NCBI GenBank assembly: GCA_900469445.1
Contig: UBXM01000001.1
Span: forward strand, 186,001 to 250,000
Length of the DNA: 64,000 bases
Direction: 5' to 3'
DNA from: Hyphomicrobiales bacterium
Lineage (GTDB): Bacteria; Pseudomonadota; Alphaproteobacteria; Rhizobiales; Rhizobiaceae
Position numbers and translations under genes: made by a program
Shown: one piece after another, positions 1-8,418 of the stretch
Layout: every line of letters begins with the position of its first letter
Position numbering within the stretch: position 1 is the first letter of the stretch
The notes under the pieces: generated by a model
Told to the model about the DNA's origin: nothing
The model's input: only the letters and a program-made list of their open reading frames with translations
The model's database searches: none

Positions 1-1
1 C

Positions 2-454
2 GGCATCCTGCCCGCACGCCTGGTGATCGAGATCACCGAGGCCGTATTGATGCATGACGATCCGGAAATCCGCCGAACCCTGTCCGAGCTTCACGACCTC
101 GGCTGCCGCATCGCCCTGGACGATTTCGGCACCGGCTATTCGTCGCTGAGCTACCTGAACAAGTTCCCCGTCGACATCGTCAAGATCGATCAGTCCTTCG
201 TCCAGTCGCTGCTGGGTGGCGACACCGACGTGGAAAGAAAGAGCCGCATGTTGATCGAGGGCATCACGACCATCTCGCATCAAATGCAGTGCAAGGTCGT
301 GGCCGAGGGCGTGGAAACGGCGCAGCAGCGGCAGCAGTTGCTGCAGATCGGCGTCGACTACGCACAGGGCTACCACTTCTCCCGGCCCCGCGAGATCAAC
401 GATTTGCTGGCGGATTTTTCCGGACAACCCAGCAAGACGTCTCTCGCCAGTTGA
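2..454 (+). CDS. EAL-domain c-di-GMP phosphodiesterase, C-terminal fragment
   Basis: The reading frame is open from the window edge, so the start and any N-terminal sensor, PAS or GGDEF domains lie outside. What remains is the second half of an EAL domain: an LVIEITE segment, the DDFGTGYSSLSYL metal/loop motif, KIDQSFV, and the AEGVETAQQ motif near the C-terminus. EAL domains hydrolyse cyclic-di-GMP to pGpG in the cytosol. The Asp-Asp pair and the Glu of AEGVE are present, so the visible part is compatible with activity, but the N-terminal EAL signature itself cannot be seen. A GTG at 23 gives a shorter in-frame start but is probably an internal codon. Confidence 0.9.
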   Translation, partial: GILPARLVIEITEAVLMHDDPEIRRTLSELHDLGCRIALDDFGTGYSSLSYLNKFPVDIVKIDQSFVQSLLGGDTDVERKSRMLIEGITTISHQMQCKVVAEGVETAQQRQQLLQIGVDYAQGYHFSRPREINDLLADFSGQPSKTSLAS

Positions 455-510
455 GCCGCTGGATGTCGCAATTCAACGCGACGCTTCCGGCAACATTTTG
501 GAGGCATGCG

Positions 511-1248
511 ATGAAGACGATGATTGCGCTGATCTGCATGTTGGGGGCTGTTACCCCTGCCTGGGCGCAGAAGACCGTGACCCTTACGACGGAATCCTAT
601 CCTCCGTTCACCTACCGCGACACGGACGGCACCTATCGCGGCTCAAGCCTCGAACAGGTCGAAGCGCTGATGCGAAAGGCCCGGCTTGAATTCACGATAG
701 AGATCATGCCGTGGGCACGGGCAATCGCTCTGGCCGAAACCCAGCCTATGCATTGCGTCTTTTCGGCAGCACGCATACCCGAGCGGGAAGCGCGCTTCAA
801 ATGGGTCGCTCCTCTCAGCATCAACCGCTATGTGCTGGTCCGTCTCGCAGGCTCGATGGTCAATGCGCAGACCCTTGAAGAAGCCAAACGTTATACGATC
901 GGCACGCACCGCGCCGATTTTACGGAGACCCTTCTGCGCGAGCAGGATTTCCCCACCATCGACTTGAGCTCGGATTTCGAGATCACTCTGAACAAACTTC
1001 TAGAGCAGCGGGTCGACATGGTACCGATGTCGCAGAACATCTATGAACGGCTGAAATCCGAAGGCAAGCCGATTGAAATAGCCCTGCCGTTTTCGGAGAA
1101 CCATCTTGGCCTTGCCTGCAACAGACAGATGCCCGATGAGATGATTTCCAGCATGCAGGATGGGCTGGAGCAGCTCATCCGCGAACGAGGACAGGATGAA
1201 ATCCTTCAACGTTACGGATTGGCGCCTCTGCGTTTGTGGGAAAAATAG
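511..1248 (+). CDS. periplasmic substrate-binding protein (family 3, amino-acid type)
   Basis: Encodes 245 residues. The first 20 form a signal peptide (MKTMIALI... ending AWAQ), followed by the TESYPPFTYRD opening typical of bacterial extracellular solute-binding family 3 proteins. No permease or ATPase gene is adjacent, so it may serve an unlinked transporter or act as a sensory binding protein. The preceding EAL gene ends 56 bases upstream, and a link to signalling is only positional. The ATG at 511 has a GGAGG Shine-Dalgarno at 499-503. The open frame extends further upstream inside the EAL gene, but only this start gives a signal peptide. The ligand cannot be deduced. Confidence 0.8.
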   Translation: MKTMIALICMLGAVTPAWAQKTVTLTTESYPPFTYRDTDGTYRGSSLEQVEALMRKARLEFTIEIMPWARAIALAETQPMHCVFSAARIPEREARFKWVAPLSINRYVLVRLAGSMVNAQTLEEAKRYTIGTHRADFTETLLREQDFPTIDLSSDFEITLNKLLEQRVDMVPMSQNIYERLKSEGKPIEIALPFSENHLGLACNRQMPDEMISSMQDGLEQLIRERGQDEILQRYGLAPLRLWEK

Positions 1249-1315
1249 ACATATAGACATTGACAGTGCCGTCATTTCGCGGTGGTGAACGAGCGCAAGA
1301 AGACGGAGAATTTCA

Positions 1316-2047
1316 ATGTTGATCATTGTCGGACTAGGCAATCCCGGTTCGAAATATGCAGGCAACCGGCACAATGTCGGTTTCATGGCCGTCGACGCCA
1401 TTCAGCGCCGTGCGGGCTTTTCGCCGTGGTCGAAGAAATTCAAGGCCGAGATCTCGGAAGGTGAGATCTATGGCGAAAAGGTCCTGTTGATCAAACCGCA
1501 GACCTTCATGAACCTGTCGGGAGAATCCGTCGGCGAAGCCATGCGCTTCTACAAGCTGACGCCGTCGAACATCGTCGCCATCTATGACGAACTCGATCTT
1601 GCGCCCGGCCGCACGCGGCTCAAGACCGGTGGCGGCCACGGTGGCCACAACGGCATCAAGTCGCTCGACGCCCATTGCGGCAAGGAATATCGCCGCCTGC
1701 GGATCGGCATCGGTCATCCAGGATCGAAGGAACAGGTACATAATCACGTCCTCGGCGACTTCGCCAAGTCGGACAAGGTCTGGCTGGAACCGTTGATGGA
1801 TGCGATCGCGGACAATGCCGGCATGCTGGTCAAGGGCGAGGATTCGCAACTGATGAACAAGCTGACGCTTGCCGTCGGTGGCAAGCCGGAAGCGGAAAAG
1901 CCTGCCAAGCAGGACAAGACCGCACAGCCCGCAAAGCCGGCTGGCAAGTCCCATATCCACCAGGCCCGCAGTGGCGGCAAGCCGAACCTGCCGACATCAG
2001 GTCCAATGGCCGACATGTTGAAGAAGATGTTCGGGCCAAAGGAGTAA
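1316..2047 (+). CDS. pth: peptidyl-tRNA hydrolase
   Basis: Encodes 243 residues. Pth releases tRNA from prematurely dropped peptidyl-tRNA, an essential recycling step in the cytosol. Visible active-site features are Asn9 in VGLGNPG, the catalytic His19 in GNRHNVGF, Asn66 in TFMNLSG and the Asp91 region in YDELDLAPG, all in the family order. After about residue 190 there is a Lys/Pro/Ala-rich tail ending in [11 protein letters not shown] recall such tails in rhizobial Pth, and it explains the length above the usual 190-200. ATG 1316 has a GGAG-like SD about 8 bases upstream. The ribosomal L25 gene that often precedes pth is not here. ychF follows 0.5 kb downstream with clpS between on the other strand. 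Confidence 0.96.
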   Translation: MLIIVGLGNPGSKYAGNRHNVGFMAVDAIQRRAGFSPWSKKFKAEISEGEIYGEKVLLIKPQTFMNLSGESVGEAMRFYKLTPSNIVAIYDELDLAPGRTRLKTGGGHGGHNGIKSLDAHCGKEYRRLRIGIGHPGSKEQVHNHVLGDFAKSDKVWLEPLMDAIADNAGMLVKGEDSQLMNKLTLAVGGKPEAEKPAKQDKTAQPAKPAGKSHIHQARSGGKPNLPTSGPMADMLKKMFGPKE

Positions 2048-2053
2048 CGGTCC

Positions 2054-2362
2054 TTATTCCTCCGGCTCCGTGGTAAACATCAGTGGGAAACCGGCCTGCT
2101 TGGCAAGGTCTACCGCCTCCTTCGCCTTCGTCTCCGCGATATCCTTGGCGCAGACGACAACCACGCAGGACCCGAGCCGGTGAGCTGTCATCATCACTCT
2201 GAGCCCTGTTTCCTCGCTCATGCGGAAGACAGCCTTCAGCACCATCGTGACAAATTCGCGCGGCGTGTAATCATCGTTGAGCAGAATGACCTTGTAGAGC
2301 TTCGGCCGCTCCAGCTTGGGCTTCGATTTCGTTTTCGGGGTAAGAACCGTATCGTCGGCCAT
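2054..2362 (-). CDS. clpS: ATP-dependent Clp protease adaptor ClpS (ClpS2-like)
   Basis: Encodes 102 residues. ClpS adaptors deliver N-degron substrates to the ClpA(P) unfoldase. The core shows LYKVILLNDDYTPREFVTMVL, the NDDxTP signature of the family, then MTAHRLGSCVVVVC and the C-terminal TEPEE. The version without an adjacent clpA, with a TKSKPKLERPKLY lead-in, matches what I know of the second rhizobial ClpS (ClpS2). The start at 2362 (MADDTV) is chosen because GGAGG stands 8 bases upstream. A longer in-frame reading to 2428 lacks such an SD. It is convergent with pth, the stop codons being only 6 bases apart. Confidence 0.93.
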   Translation of the reverse strand: MADDTVLTPKTKSKPKLERPKLYKVILLNDDYTPREFVTMVLKAVFRMSEETGLRVMMTAHRLGSCVVVVCAKDIAETKAKEAVDLAKQAGFPLMFTTEPEE

Positions 2363-2472
2363 CAGCTTGACCTCCATGTGAGGAAAGCCTCGAAGGGCAT
2401 GAGGGTTATTTTGCGCCGCACTGTGCATATTTCAAGTCACCGCTTTTGGCGAGCCGACGGACGCCCTTTCCC

Positions 2473-2488
2473 TGCCCATGAATGGGCA
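2473..2488. promoter_or_regulatory. 16-bp perfect palindrome between clpS and ychF
   Basis: Arms TGCCCAT and ATGGGCA flank a 2-base centre (GA). It lies in the 209-base divergent intergenic region, about 84 bases before ychF and 111 before clpS. A palindrome of this compactness suits a dimeric repressor or activator rather than a terminator, but no regulator is known to me for this site. The rest of the gap shows only a weak TTGACC / CATAGC promoter candidate toward ychF (2506-2534). Confidence 0.35.
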
Positions 2489-2571
2489 TCGCATACCGCC
2501 AAGCCTTGACCCGCAGGGCAGTTTCCCCCATAGCGACTGCAAAATCAGTTAAACGATAGGTTTCATCCCCG

Positions 2572-3675
2572 ATGGGCTTCAAATGCGGTATCGTCGGACT
2601 GCCCAATGTCGGCAAGTCCACCCTCTTCAACGCACTGACCAAGACGGCCGCGGCACAGGCTGCGAACTATCCGTTCTGCACGATCGAGCCGAACACCGGC
2701 GAAGTGGCCGTTCCCGATGCGCGCATGCAGCAGCTTGCAACCATCGCAGGTTCGAAGGAAATCATCCCGACCCGCATCTCCTTCGTCGACATCGCCGGCC
2801 TCGTGCGCGGCGCATCCAAGGGTGAAGGCCTCGGCAACAAGTTCCTCGCCAACATCCGCGAAGTCGATGCCGTGGTTCACGTTCTTCGCTGTTTCGAAGA
2901 TGACGACATCACCCATGTCGAAGGCCGCATCAATCCGGTCGGCGATGCCGAGACGATCGAAACCGAGCTGATGCTCGCCGACCTCGAAAGCCTCGAGCGC
3001 CGCGTCGAACAGACCCGCAAGCGCGCCACCGGCAAGGACAAGGAATCGGTCGCCCAGCTTCCCGTCATGGAAGCCGTGATCAAGCTGCTGCAGGATGGCA
3101 AGCCCGCTCGCCTGCTGCTGCAGACGCTGTCGCCGGAAGAGATAGAGATCCTCAAGAGCCTCAACCTCCTGACCTCTCATCCGGTCCTTTATGTCTGCAA
3201 CGTTGCCGAAGGCGATGCGGTGGACGGCAACGAGCACACCAGGGCTGTCGCCGAAATGGCGAAGGCACAGGGCGCCGAATGCGTCATCATTTCCGCCGCG
3301 ATCGAATCCGAAGTCGCCCAGCTGCCCGATGAAGAAGCCAAGGAATTCCTCGGCGCATTGGGTCTTGAAGAAGCCGGCCTCGATCGCCTGATCCGCGCCG
3401 GTTACCACCTGCTCGACCTGATCACCTATTTCACCGTCGGCCCCAAGGAAACCCGCGCCTGGACGATTCGTCGCGGCACCAAGGCCCCGGCTGCCGCCGG
3501 CGTCATCCACACCGATTTCGAACGCGGCTTCATCCGCGCCTTCACCATCGGCTTTGACGACTACATCAACTTCAAGGGCGAAGTCGGTGCCAAGGAAGCC
3601 GGCAAGGGCCGCGACGAAGGCAAGGAATACGTGGTCAACGACGGCGACGTCATCCACTTCCGCTTCAACACCTAA
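2572..3675 (+). CDS. ychF: redox-regulated ATPase / Obg-family GTPase YchF
   Basis: Encodes 367 residues, the normal length. It opens with MGFKCGIVGLPNVGKST, a P-loop for nucleotide binding, followed by switch regions (TRISFVDIAGLVRGASKGEGLGN). The G4 motif is NVAE rather than NKxD, the known YchF change that makes the protein prefer ATP. A coiled-coil insert (about residues 130-200) and a C-terminal TGS domain (LDLITYFTVGPKETRAWT ... GDVIHFRF) complete the family architecture. YchF associates with ribosomes and affects stress responses. Neighbouring pth is a widely conserved partner. The SD is weak (AGG). Confidence 0.96.
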   Translation: MGFKCGIVGLPNVGKSTLFNALTKTAAAQAANYPFCTIEPNTGEVAVPDARMQQLATIAGSKEIIPTRISFVDIAGLVRGASKGEGLGNKFLANIREVDAVVHVLRCFEDDDITHVEGRINPVGDAETIETELMLADLESLERRVEQTRKRATGKDKESVAQLPVMEAVIKLLQDGKPARLLLQTLSPEEIEILKSLNLLTSHPVLYVCNVAEGDAVDGNEHTRAVAEMAKAQGAECVIISAAIESEVAQLPDEEAKEFLGALGLEEAGLDRLIRAGYHLLDLITYFTVGPKETRAWTIRRGTKAPAAAGVIHTDFERGFIRAFTIGFDDYINFKGEVGAKEAGKGRDEGKEYVVNDGDVIHFRFNT

Positions 3676-3745
3676 AATCGAATGCCATGCGCGACGGCCG
3701 GGGACTGCCCGGCCGGCGCCAAATCCTCCATTGCCGAGGCACCGC

Positions 3746-4219
3746 ATGCTCTATCTAGAGGATTTCACACCCGGCCGCGTCCTGCCCCTCAGCCCCTGCA
3801 GCGTTGAGGCCAAGGCAATCATCGAGTTCGCCGCGGAATTCGATCCGCAGCCGATGCATCTCGACGAGGAAGCAGGCAAGGCCAGTATTCTCGGCGGACT
3901 TGCGGCCTCGGGCTGGCATACGGCAAGCCTGTTCATGCGGATGATGTATGACGGCTGGCTGGCGGATTCCTCGTCTGAGGGATCACCCGGCATCGAATTC
4001 ATGGAATGGAAGAAACCTGTCCTCGCGGGAGATGAGCTTTCCGGCCGCTCCACGGTCATCGAGGCGAGAGCACTTCGCTCACGGCCTGGCCTCGGCCTCG
4101 TCAAATTCCTCCATGAAGTCATCAACCAGCACGGTGAAGTCGTCATGCGCGGCGAAAACCCGATCATGTTCCGCGCCCGTCCGGTCGAGGCTGATCAAGC
4201 GGGAGCAGCCGTGGCATGA
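3746..4219 (+). CDS. MaoC-family dehydratase (first of a pair)
   Basis: Encodes 157 residues with a single hot-dog fold. The MaoC/R-hydratase core is visible as EFAAEFDPQPMHLDEEAGKASILGGLAASGWHTASLFMRMM, where Asp and His of the DPQPxH segment form the catalytic hydratase pair. Family members hydrate 2-enoyl-CoAs. The start at ATG 3746 has a GAGG SD 6 bases upstream; an upstream in-frame extension overlaps ychF and is rejected. The stop overlaps the start of the second MaoC gene by 4 bases, so the two are translationally coupled and the products may work as a hetero-oligomer. The substrate is unknown. Confidence 0.85.
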   Translation: MLYLEDFTPGRVLPLSPCSVEAKAIIEFAAEFDPQPMHLDEEAGKASILGGLAASGWHTASLFMRMMYDGWLADSSSEGSPGIEFMEWKKPVLAGDELSGRSTVIEARALRSRPGLGLVKFLHEVINQHGEVVMRGENPIMFRARPVEADQAGAAVA

Positions 4220-4683
4220 AACTCATCGACGTCTCTCCGCCCGGCCACAGGATCGTCACTGGCTCGCTTCTTTTCACCGCGGAAGAGATTATCGCCTTCG
4301 CGAAGAAATTCGACCCACAGCCTTTCCACACCGACCCCGAAGCGGCAAAGAACTATGTCTTCGGCGGATTGTGCGCGTCCGGCTGGCACACATGCGCCGG
4401 TTGGATGAAGACCTTTGTCGCCTATTGGGGGCAAGAACACGCCCGCCTGCTCGCCGAGGGCGTCGTCCCGCCAAAGCTTGGCCCCTCGCCCGGCTTCAAG
4501 AAGTTGCAATGGCTGAAACCCGTTTATGCGGGCGATACGATCACCTACTCGGTGACGCTGATCGAAAGCCGCCCGCTGATGTCACGACCCGGAACCTCGA
4601 TAAACCTGACGGCCAACGAAGGCGTCAACCAGAAGGGCGTAACAGTCCTGCGCTTCGAAAGCACGGTTCTGGAATTCGATTAA
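4216..4683 (+). CDS. MaoC-family dehydratase (second of a pair)
   Basis: Encodes 155 residues, a paralogue of the preceding gene with the same hot-dog core (FAKKFDPQPFHTDPEAAKNYVFGGLCASGWHTCAGWMK). The catalytic Asp/His pair in DPQPFH is kept. It starts inside the upstream stop (ATGA overlap), so the pair forms one operon. The likely role is hydration of a short-chain enoyl-CoA or a related reaction. The gap after it holds no obvious terminator, and the next gene is convergent. Confidence 0.85.
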   Translation: MKLIDVSPPGHRIVTGSLLFTAEEIIAFAKKFDPQPFHTDPEAAKNYVFGGLCASGWHTCAGWMKTFVAYWGQEHARLLAEGVVPPKLGPSPGFKKLQWLKPVYAGDTITYSVTLIESRPLMSRPGTSINLTANEGVNQKGVTVLRFESTVLEFD

Positions 4684-4740
4684 AGCAGGTCTCGCAGATG
4701 TGGAGACCGCTTTGCATCCCGGCCGCGCGAAGCCGATACT

Positions 4741-5352
4741 TTAACGCGCAACAGCGACTGCCGCTCCTGCACCGATCATCACCGTTCCCGCCGTACGATT
4801 GACCCGCCGGACGATCACGGGATTGCGGAGTGCTCGCCGCGCACGGCTGGCAAGCGCCACATGTCCGCCCACGACCACAATCTCGACAGCAAGGATAACA
4901 GCAGCGAGCATCCCGCCATCTGAAATGGTCAGCTGTGTCCCGACCACATTGGGCAAGAGGGCAATGTAGAACAAAGGCATCTTCGGATTGCCGAGATTGA
5001 GAACCACGCCCGTCAGATAGGCGCCAAACACGCTTCCATGCCGTTGAGGCGCCAATGCAGGCACGACCGGCTCGACCGTCCAGAGCTTGATGCCCGTCCA
5101 GACCAGATACAGCGCGCCGCCATAACGTAAGGCGGTCATCACCAAGCCCATCTCGCTCGCCACGACCGACAGGCCGAAGACTGCAAGCGCCAGAAACAGA
5201 AGAATGCCGGTACAGGTACCCGCGCCATAGGCTATCCCCGAGAGAGCACCTTGCGCGATGGTGCGGGCAACGATCGTCACATTATCCGGGCCGGGACTGG
5301 CCGCAAAAAACAGGAAAGCGGCTGCAAAGGCAGCAAGCGCAGCGACGTCCAT
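4741..5352 (-). CDS. LysE/RhtB-family amino-acid exporter
   Basis: Encodes 203 residues and about six hydrophobic segments. The N-terminal FFAASPGPDNVTIVARTIAQGALSGIAYGAGTCTGI carries the PGP(D/N) signature of LysE/RhtB translocators, which export basic or neutral amino acids across the inner membrane. The start at 5352 is preferred because GGAG stands 6 bases upstream; a start four codons earlier (5364) lacks an SD. It is divergent from the arginase-family gene at 5556, with clustered palindromes between, which suggests joint control. An amino acid or amine related to that enzyme could be the cargo, but this is inference. Confidence 0.85.
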   Translation of the reverse strand: MDVAALAAFAAAFLFFAASPGPDNVTIVARTIAQGALSGIAYGAGTCTGILLFLALAVFGLSVVASEMGLVMTALRYGGALYLVWTGIKLWTVEPVVPALAPQRHGSVFGAYLTGVVLNLGNPKMPLFYIALLPNVVGTQLTISDGGMLAAVILAVEIVVVGGHVALASRARRALRNPVIVRRVNRTAGTVMIGAGAAVAVAR

Positions 5353-5420
5353 CTCGAACTCCATCGGAAAGATGAAAGCCTAGCAGCTTCAACAACCGCA
5401 GCAATCCCGTGATCGTGGGG

Positions 5421-5456
5421 GTAAACAGACAGTGACGCGTCAAAATTGACGTTTAC
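5421..5456. promoter_or_regulatory. nested palindromes in the lysE / arginase divergent region
   Basis: Three overlapping inverted repeats occur within 36 bases. GTAAAC (5421-5426) is matched by GTTTAC (5451-5456). TGACGCGTCA (5433-5442) is a perfect 10-mer palindrome. CGTCAAAATTGACG (5438-5451) is a perfect 14-mer. The TGACG half-site therefore occurs three times. The cluster sits about 70 bases before the lysE start and 100 before the arginase-family start, a good place for a shared operator. No regulator gene is adjacent. Confidence 0.45.
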
Positions 5457-5555
5457 ACACGAACAATGCTCGTTATATCCATAAAAACATCACGCACTCC
5501 TTCCGCCGGCAGAGATCGATAGAGATTCCGCCCAGCAGCATCCCCCGGTTTCATC

Positions 5556-6374
5556 ATGACATTTGAACTTATCGTCTCGCAGGGTCGCATTGCCGACAGA
5601 ACATCCGGCGCGATCCCCGGCGCCGCATTGACGGCCGGATTGCTTACCAGCCTCACAGGGCTCGAGCGGCTAGACATCGGCCAGATCTTGCCTGCGAAGA
5701 ACGATCACTGGTCGACGGCGCTTCTTGAGGCTGGCACGACCCTCACGGCATTGCAGGAGGCGATCACACGGACGATCGGTCGGGGCAATCGACCGCTCAT
5801 GGTGGCCAATACCTGCTCCGCAAGCCTTGCCTCACTGCCGATTGCAGCAAGGGCGCATCCCGACGCCGTGATTCTGTGGATCGATGCCCATGGCGACTTC
5901 AATACGCCTTTCACGACCGAGAGCGGCTATCTCGGCGGCATGGCGCTGGCGGCGGCCTGCGGCATGTGGGATAGCGGCCACCAGAGCGGCATCGATCCGA
6001 AGAACACGATCGTCATCGGAGGAAGAGATATAGACACCGCCGAAGCCGATCTGATGAACGATGCCGGCCTGCGCATCATTCCGCCTTCAACGGCAACGCC
6101 CGAAACCATATTGTCCGAGATCGGCGACCGGGATATCTGGGTTCATGTCGATTGGGACGTCCTTGAACCGCACAACGTTCCCGCAGCTTACGCCATTGCC
6201 GACGGACTTCTGCCCGAGCAATTGCGCAACATCTTCTCAGCGCTTCCAAGGCATCGGGTCGTAGGCCTCGAACTTGCCGAATTCGAAGCCTCCGGAAACT
6301 GGACGGAAGACGAAGCGGCCTTGAGGGTCATTGCCGACATCGTCTCACCGCTCCTTTCAGAAAGGTCGCAATAG
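5556..6374 (+). CDS. arginase/agmatinase-family ureohydrolase with a Cys metal ligand
   Basis: Encodes 272 residues. Ureohydrolases use two Mn ions to cleave guanidino compounds. The metal motifs are in family order: D110-A-H112-G-D114 (DAHGDFN), and D199 and D201 in HVDWDVLEP. The first motif, normally GGDHS with a metal-binding His, reads ANTCS here, so Cys87 replaces His. As I recall, DcsB, the N-hydroxyarginine hydrolase of D-cycloserine synthesis, has Cys at the same position. The product is therefore probably not plain arginase; a modified guanidine or hydroxyguanidine substrate is possible. It shares an intergenic region with lysE, and its TAG overlaps the GTG of the Nudix gene by one base, so the two are one operon. 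Confidence 0.8.
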   Translation: MTFELIVSQGRIADRTSGAIPGAALTAGLLTSLTGLERLDIGQILPAKNDHWSTALLEAGTTLTALQEAITRTIGRGNRPLMVANTCSASLASLPIAARAHPDAVILWIDAHGDFNTPFTTESGYLGGMALAAACGMWDSGHQSGIDPKNTIVIGGRDIDTAEADLMNDAGLRIIPPSTATPETILSEIGDRDIWVHVDWDVLEPHNVPAAYAIADGLLPEQLRNIFSALPRHRVVGLELAEFEASGNWTEDEAALRVIADIVSPLLSERSQ

Positions 6375-6799
6375 TGCGGACAATTCGCATCGCCGCGGCC
6401 GTGATCATCCGCACCGACGGCAAGACGCTTCTGGTGCGCAAGAATGGAACCAAGGCCTTCATGCAGCCTGGCGGCAAGATCGAACCGGGGGAAACTCCGG
6501 CAACCGCGCTTCAGCGGGAACTCATCGAGGAAATCGGATTGCATGTGTCATCGAAAGACCTGCGGCCGCTGGGATATTTCGAGGCGCCCGCAGCCAACGA
6601 GCCGGGACATATGGTTTCGGCAGATATCTTCCTGATCGACATCGGTGATGTCGAGATCGCCAAATCTGCCGAGATTGAGGAGCTCTGCTGGATATCTCCG
6701 GAAAGCCCCGGCGATATCGTCATGGCGCAACTCACCGAGTATCGTATCCTGCCCACCTACCTGCAAAAACGCGCCGGGGATCAGCCCGGTGCGCGATGA
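6374..6799 (+). CDS. Nudix hydrolase
   Basis: Encodes 141 residues. A full Nudix box is present (GGKIEPGETPATALQREL followed by IEEIGL, about residues 36-58), with the Glu residues that bind Mg needed to hydrolyse nucleoside-diphosphate-linked substrates. The sequence resembles MutT-like 8-oxo-dGTP or general NDP-X hydrolases, but the substrate cannot be assigned. The start is GTG, overlapping the upstream stop by one base, which argues for coupling to the ureohydrolase. Confidence 0.88.
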   Translation: MRTIRIAAAVIIRTDGKTLLVRKNGTKAFMQPGGKIEPGETPATALQRELIEEIGLHVSSKDLRPLGYFEAPAANEPGHMVSADIFLIDIGDVEIAKSAEIEELCWISPESPGDIVMAQLTEYRILPTYLQKRAGDQPGAR

Positions 6800-6843
6800 A
6801 GGATCTGGCTTTCTGAGGACATTCGTCCTCGGACGCTGGGCTC

Positions 6844-7389
6844 TTAGTGGCCGGAAAATTCCGCCAGTGTTCGAACTTCGACGCCGAGCGCTTCGAGCGC
6901 CTTGCGGCCGCCGAGGTCGGGCAGATCGATGACGAAGCAGGCGGACACGACTTCCGCACCGATCTGGCGCAGCAGCTTGACCGCGCCGACAGCCGTTCCG
7001 CCGGTAGCGATCAGGTCGTCGCAGAGGATGACCTTTTCGCCCTGTTTCACGGCATCGACATGGATTTCCATCTCGTCGGTGCCGTATTCCAGCGCATAGG
7101 CCATGCTCACGGTGCGGAAGGGCAGCTTGCCCTTCTTGCGGATCGGAACGAAGCCGGCAGACAGCTGATGCGCCATCGCGCCGCCCAGAATGAAGCCGCG
7201 CGCTTCCATGCCCGCAATCTTGTCGACGCCCATTCCCTCATAGGGCTTCACCAGCTCATCCACCGCAAGGCGGAAGGCAGCGGCGTCACCAAGCAACGTG
7301 GTGATATCGCGAAAGATGATGCCGGGCTTGGGATAATCCGGAATGGACCGGATGGCGGCGGCGAGAATGTCTTTGGTCGAGGCAGTCAT
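6844..7389 (-). CDS. apt: adenine phosphoribosyltransferase
   Basis: Encodes 181 residues, the standard length. Apt joins adenine and PRPP to make AMP in purine salvage. The N-terminus reads [23 protein letters not shown], and the PRPP-binding loop is [17 protein letters not shown]. The start at ATG 7389 has AGGG upstream. A longer in-frame reading runs back through the bc1 terminator and petC end and is not credible. It lies downstream of petABC but is separated by a strong terminator, so it probably has its own promoter in 7390-7467. Confidence 0.95.
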   Translation of the reverse strand: MTASTKDILAAAIRSIPDYPKPGIIFRDITTLLGDAAAFRLAVDELVKPYEGMGVDKIAGMEARGFILGGAMAHQLSAGFVPIRKKGKLPFRTVSMAYALEYGTDEMEIHVDAVKQGEKVILCDDLIATGGTAVGAVKLLRQIGAEVVSACFVIDLPDLGGRKALEALGVEVRTLAEFSGH

Positions 7390-7467
7390 GATAACCCTGT
7401 TAGTCGTCTCAACGCGGCATGTCTGCTGGCATTCGAACGAATGGTCTGGCGGAGATGCTCGCACATG

Positions 7468-7490
7468 AAAAAGGCGGCCGAAGCCGCCTT
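7468..7490 (-). terminator. intrinsic terminator of petABC
   Basis: On the minus strand, arms AAGGCGGC and GCCGCCTT close on a UUCG tetraloop and run into a U tract (five T including the arm). It begins 24 bases after the petC stop, a textbook rho-independent terminator. Confidence 0.9.
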
Positions 7491-7514
7491 CTCTATCTTT
7501 GACCCGGCTTCGGA

Positions 7515-8396
7515 TCAATGTTCCTTATTGGCATAAACCGACTTCTTCGTCAGGTAAATCAGCCCGCTGAAGATCACCAGGAACACCATCACCATGAAAC
7601 CGGTGCGCTTGCGCTCTTCCAGATGCGGCTCCGCGGCCCACATCAGGAACGCCGAGATATCCTTTGCATACTGATCCACCGTCTGCGGAGCGCCATCGTC
7701 GTAAGTGACCTGGTCGTCTGCAATCGGCGGCGCCATGGCGAGCGATGCGGCATTGGCGAAATAGGGATTGTAATGTCCCCCTTCCGGCACTTCCACGCCC
7801 TCCGGCGGCTCCTGATAACCGGTGATCAGCGAGTAGATGTAATCCGGCCCGCCTTCCTGGTACTGGGTGAAGATGTCGACGACGAATTGCGGGAAGCCGC
7901 GGGTGATCCCGCGCGCCTTGCCGAGCAGCGAGAAGTCCGGCGGAGCGGCACCGTTATTGGCGGCCGCCGCGGCCTGAGGATTGGGGAAAGGCGACGGGAA
8001 GTGGTCGGACGGCACGCCGGCGCGTTCGAACATTTCGCCATCATCATTCGGTCCGTCCTGGATCTGATAATTGGCAGCGAAGGCCTTCACCTGCGCTTCC
8101 GAATAGCCGAGATCCTCCAGTGTACGAAAGGCCACCAGCTCCATCGAATGGCAGGCGGAACAGACTTCCGTGAATACCTTCAGGCCACGCTGCAGCTGTT
8201 GCTTGTCGTAGTGACCGAAAGGTCCACCAAAACTCCATTTCACATTTTTCGGATGCTGGATCGGATAATGCGGCGTAGCGCCCTCCGCATGGGCTTCAGC
8301 ACCGGCCGCGTCGTGACTTTCCTGGGCGCTCGCCTGAGCGATGCCCAATCCGGCCAGAAGCGCCAGCGACAGGAGACTTGTAGCAAGCTTTTTCAT
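7515..8396 (-). CDS. petC: cytochrome c1 of the bc1 complex
   Basis: Encodes 293 residues. A signal peptide ends near residue 24 (AQASA). The heme c motif C79-S-A-C82-H83 follows, and the C-terminus has one membrane anchor ([20 protein letters not shown]). The mature domain faces the periplasm and passes electrons from the Rieske protein to soluble or membrane cytochromes c. It is the last gene of petABC, 22 bases after petB. The b and c1 subunits are separate genes here, unlike the fused fbcH of Bradyrhizobium. ATG 8396 has a GAGGG SD. Confidence 0.96.
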   Translation of the reverse strand: MKKLATSLLSLALLAGLGIAQASAQESHDAAGAEAHAEGATPHYPIQHPKNVKWSFGGPFGHYDKQQLQRGLKVFTEVCSACHSMELVAFRTLEDLGYSEAQVKAFAANYQIQDGPNDDGEMFERAGVPSDHFPSPFPNPQAAAAANNGAAPPDFSLLGKARGITRGFPQFVVDIFTQYQEGGPDYIYSLITGYQEPPEGVEVPEGGHYNPYFANAASLAMAPPIADDQVTYDDGAPQTVDQYAKDISAFLMWAAEPHLEERKRTGFMVMVFLVIFSGLIYLTKKSVYANKEH

Positions 8397-8418
8397 GTGT
8401 CTGTCCCTCTCCCGCCGT

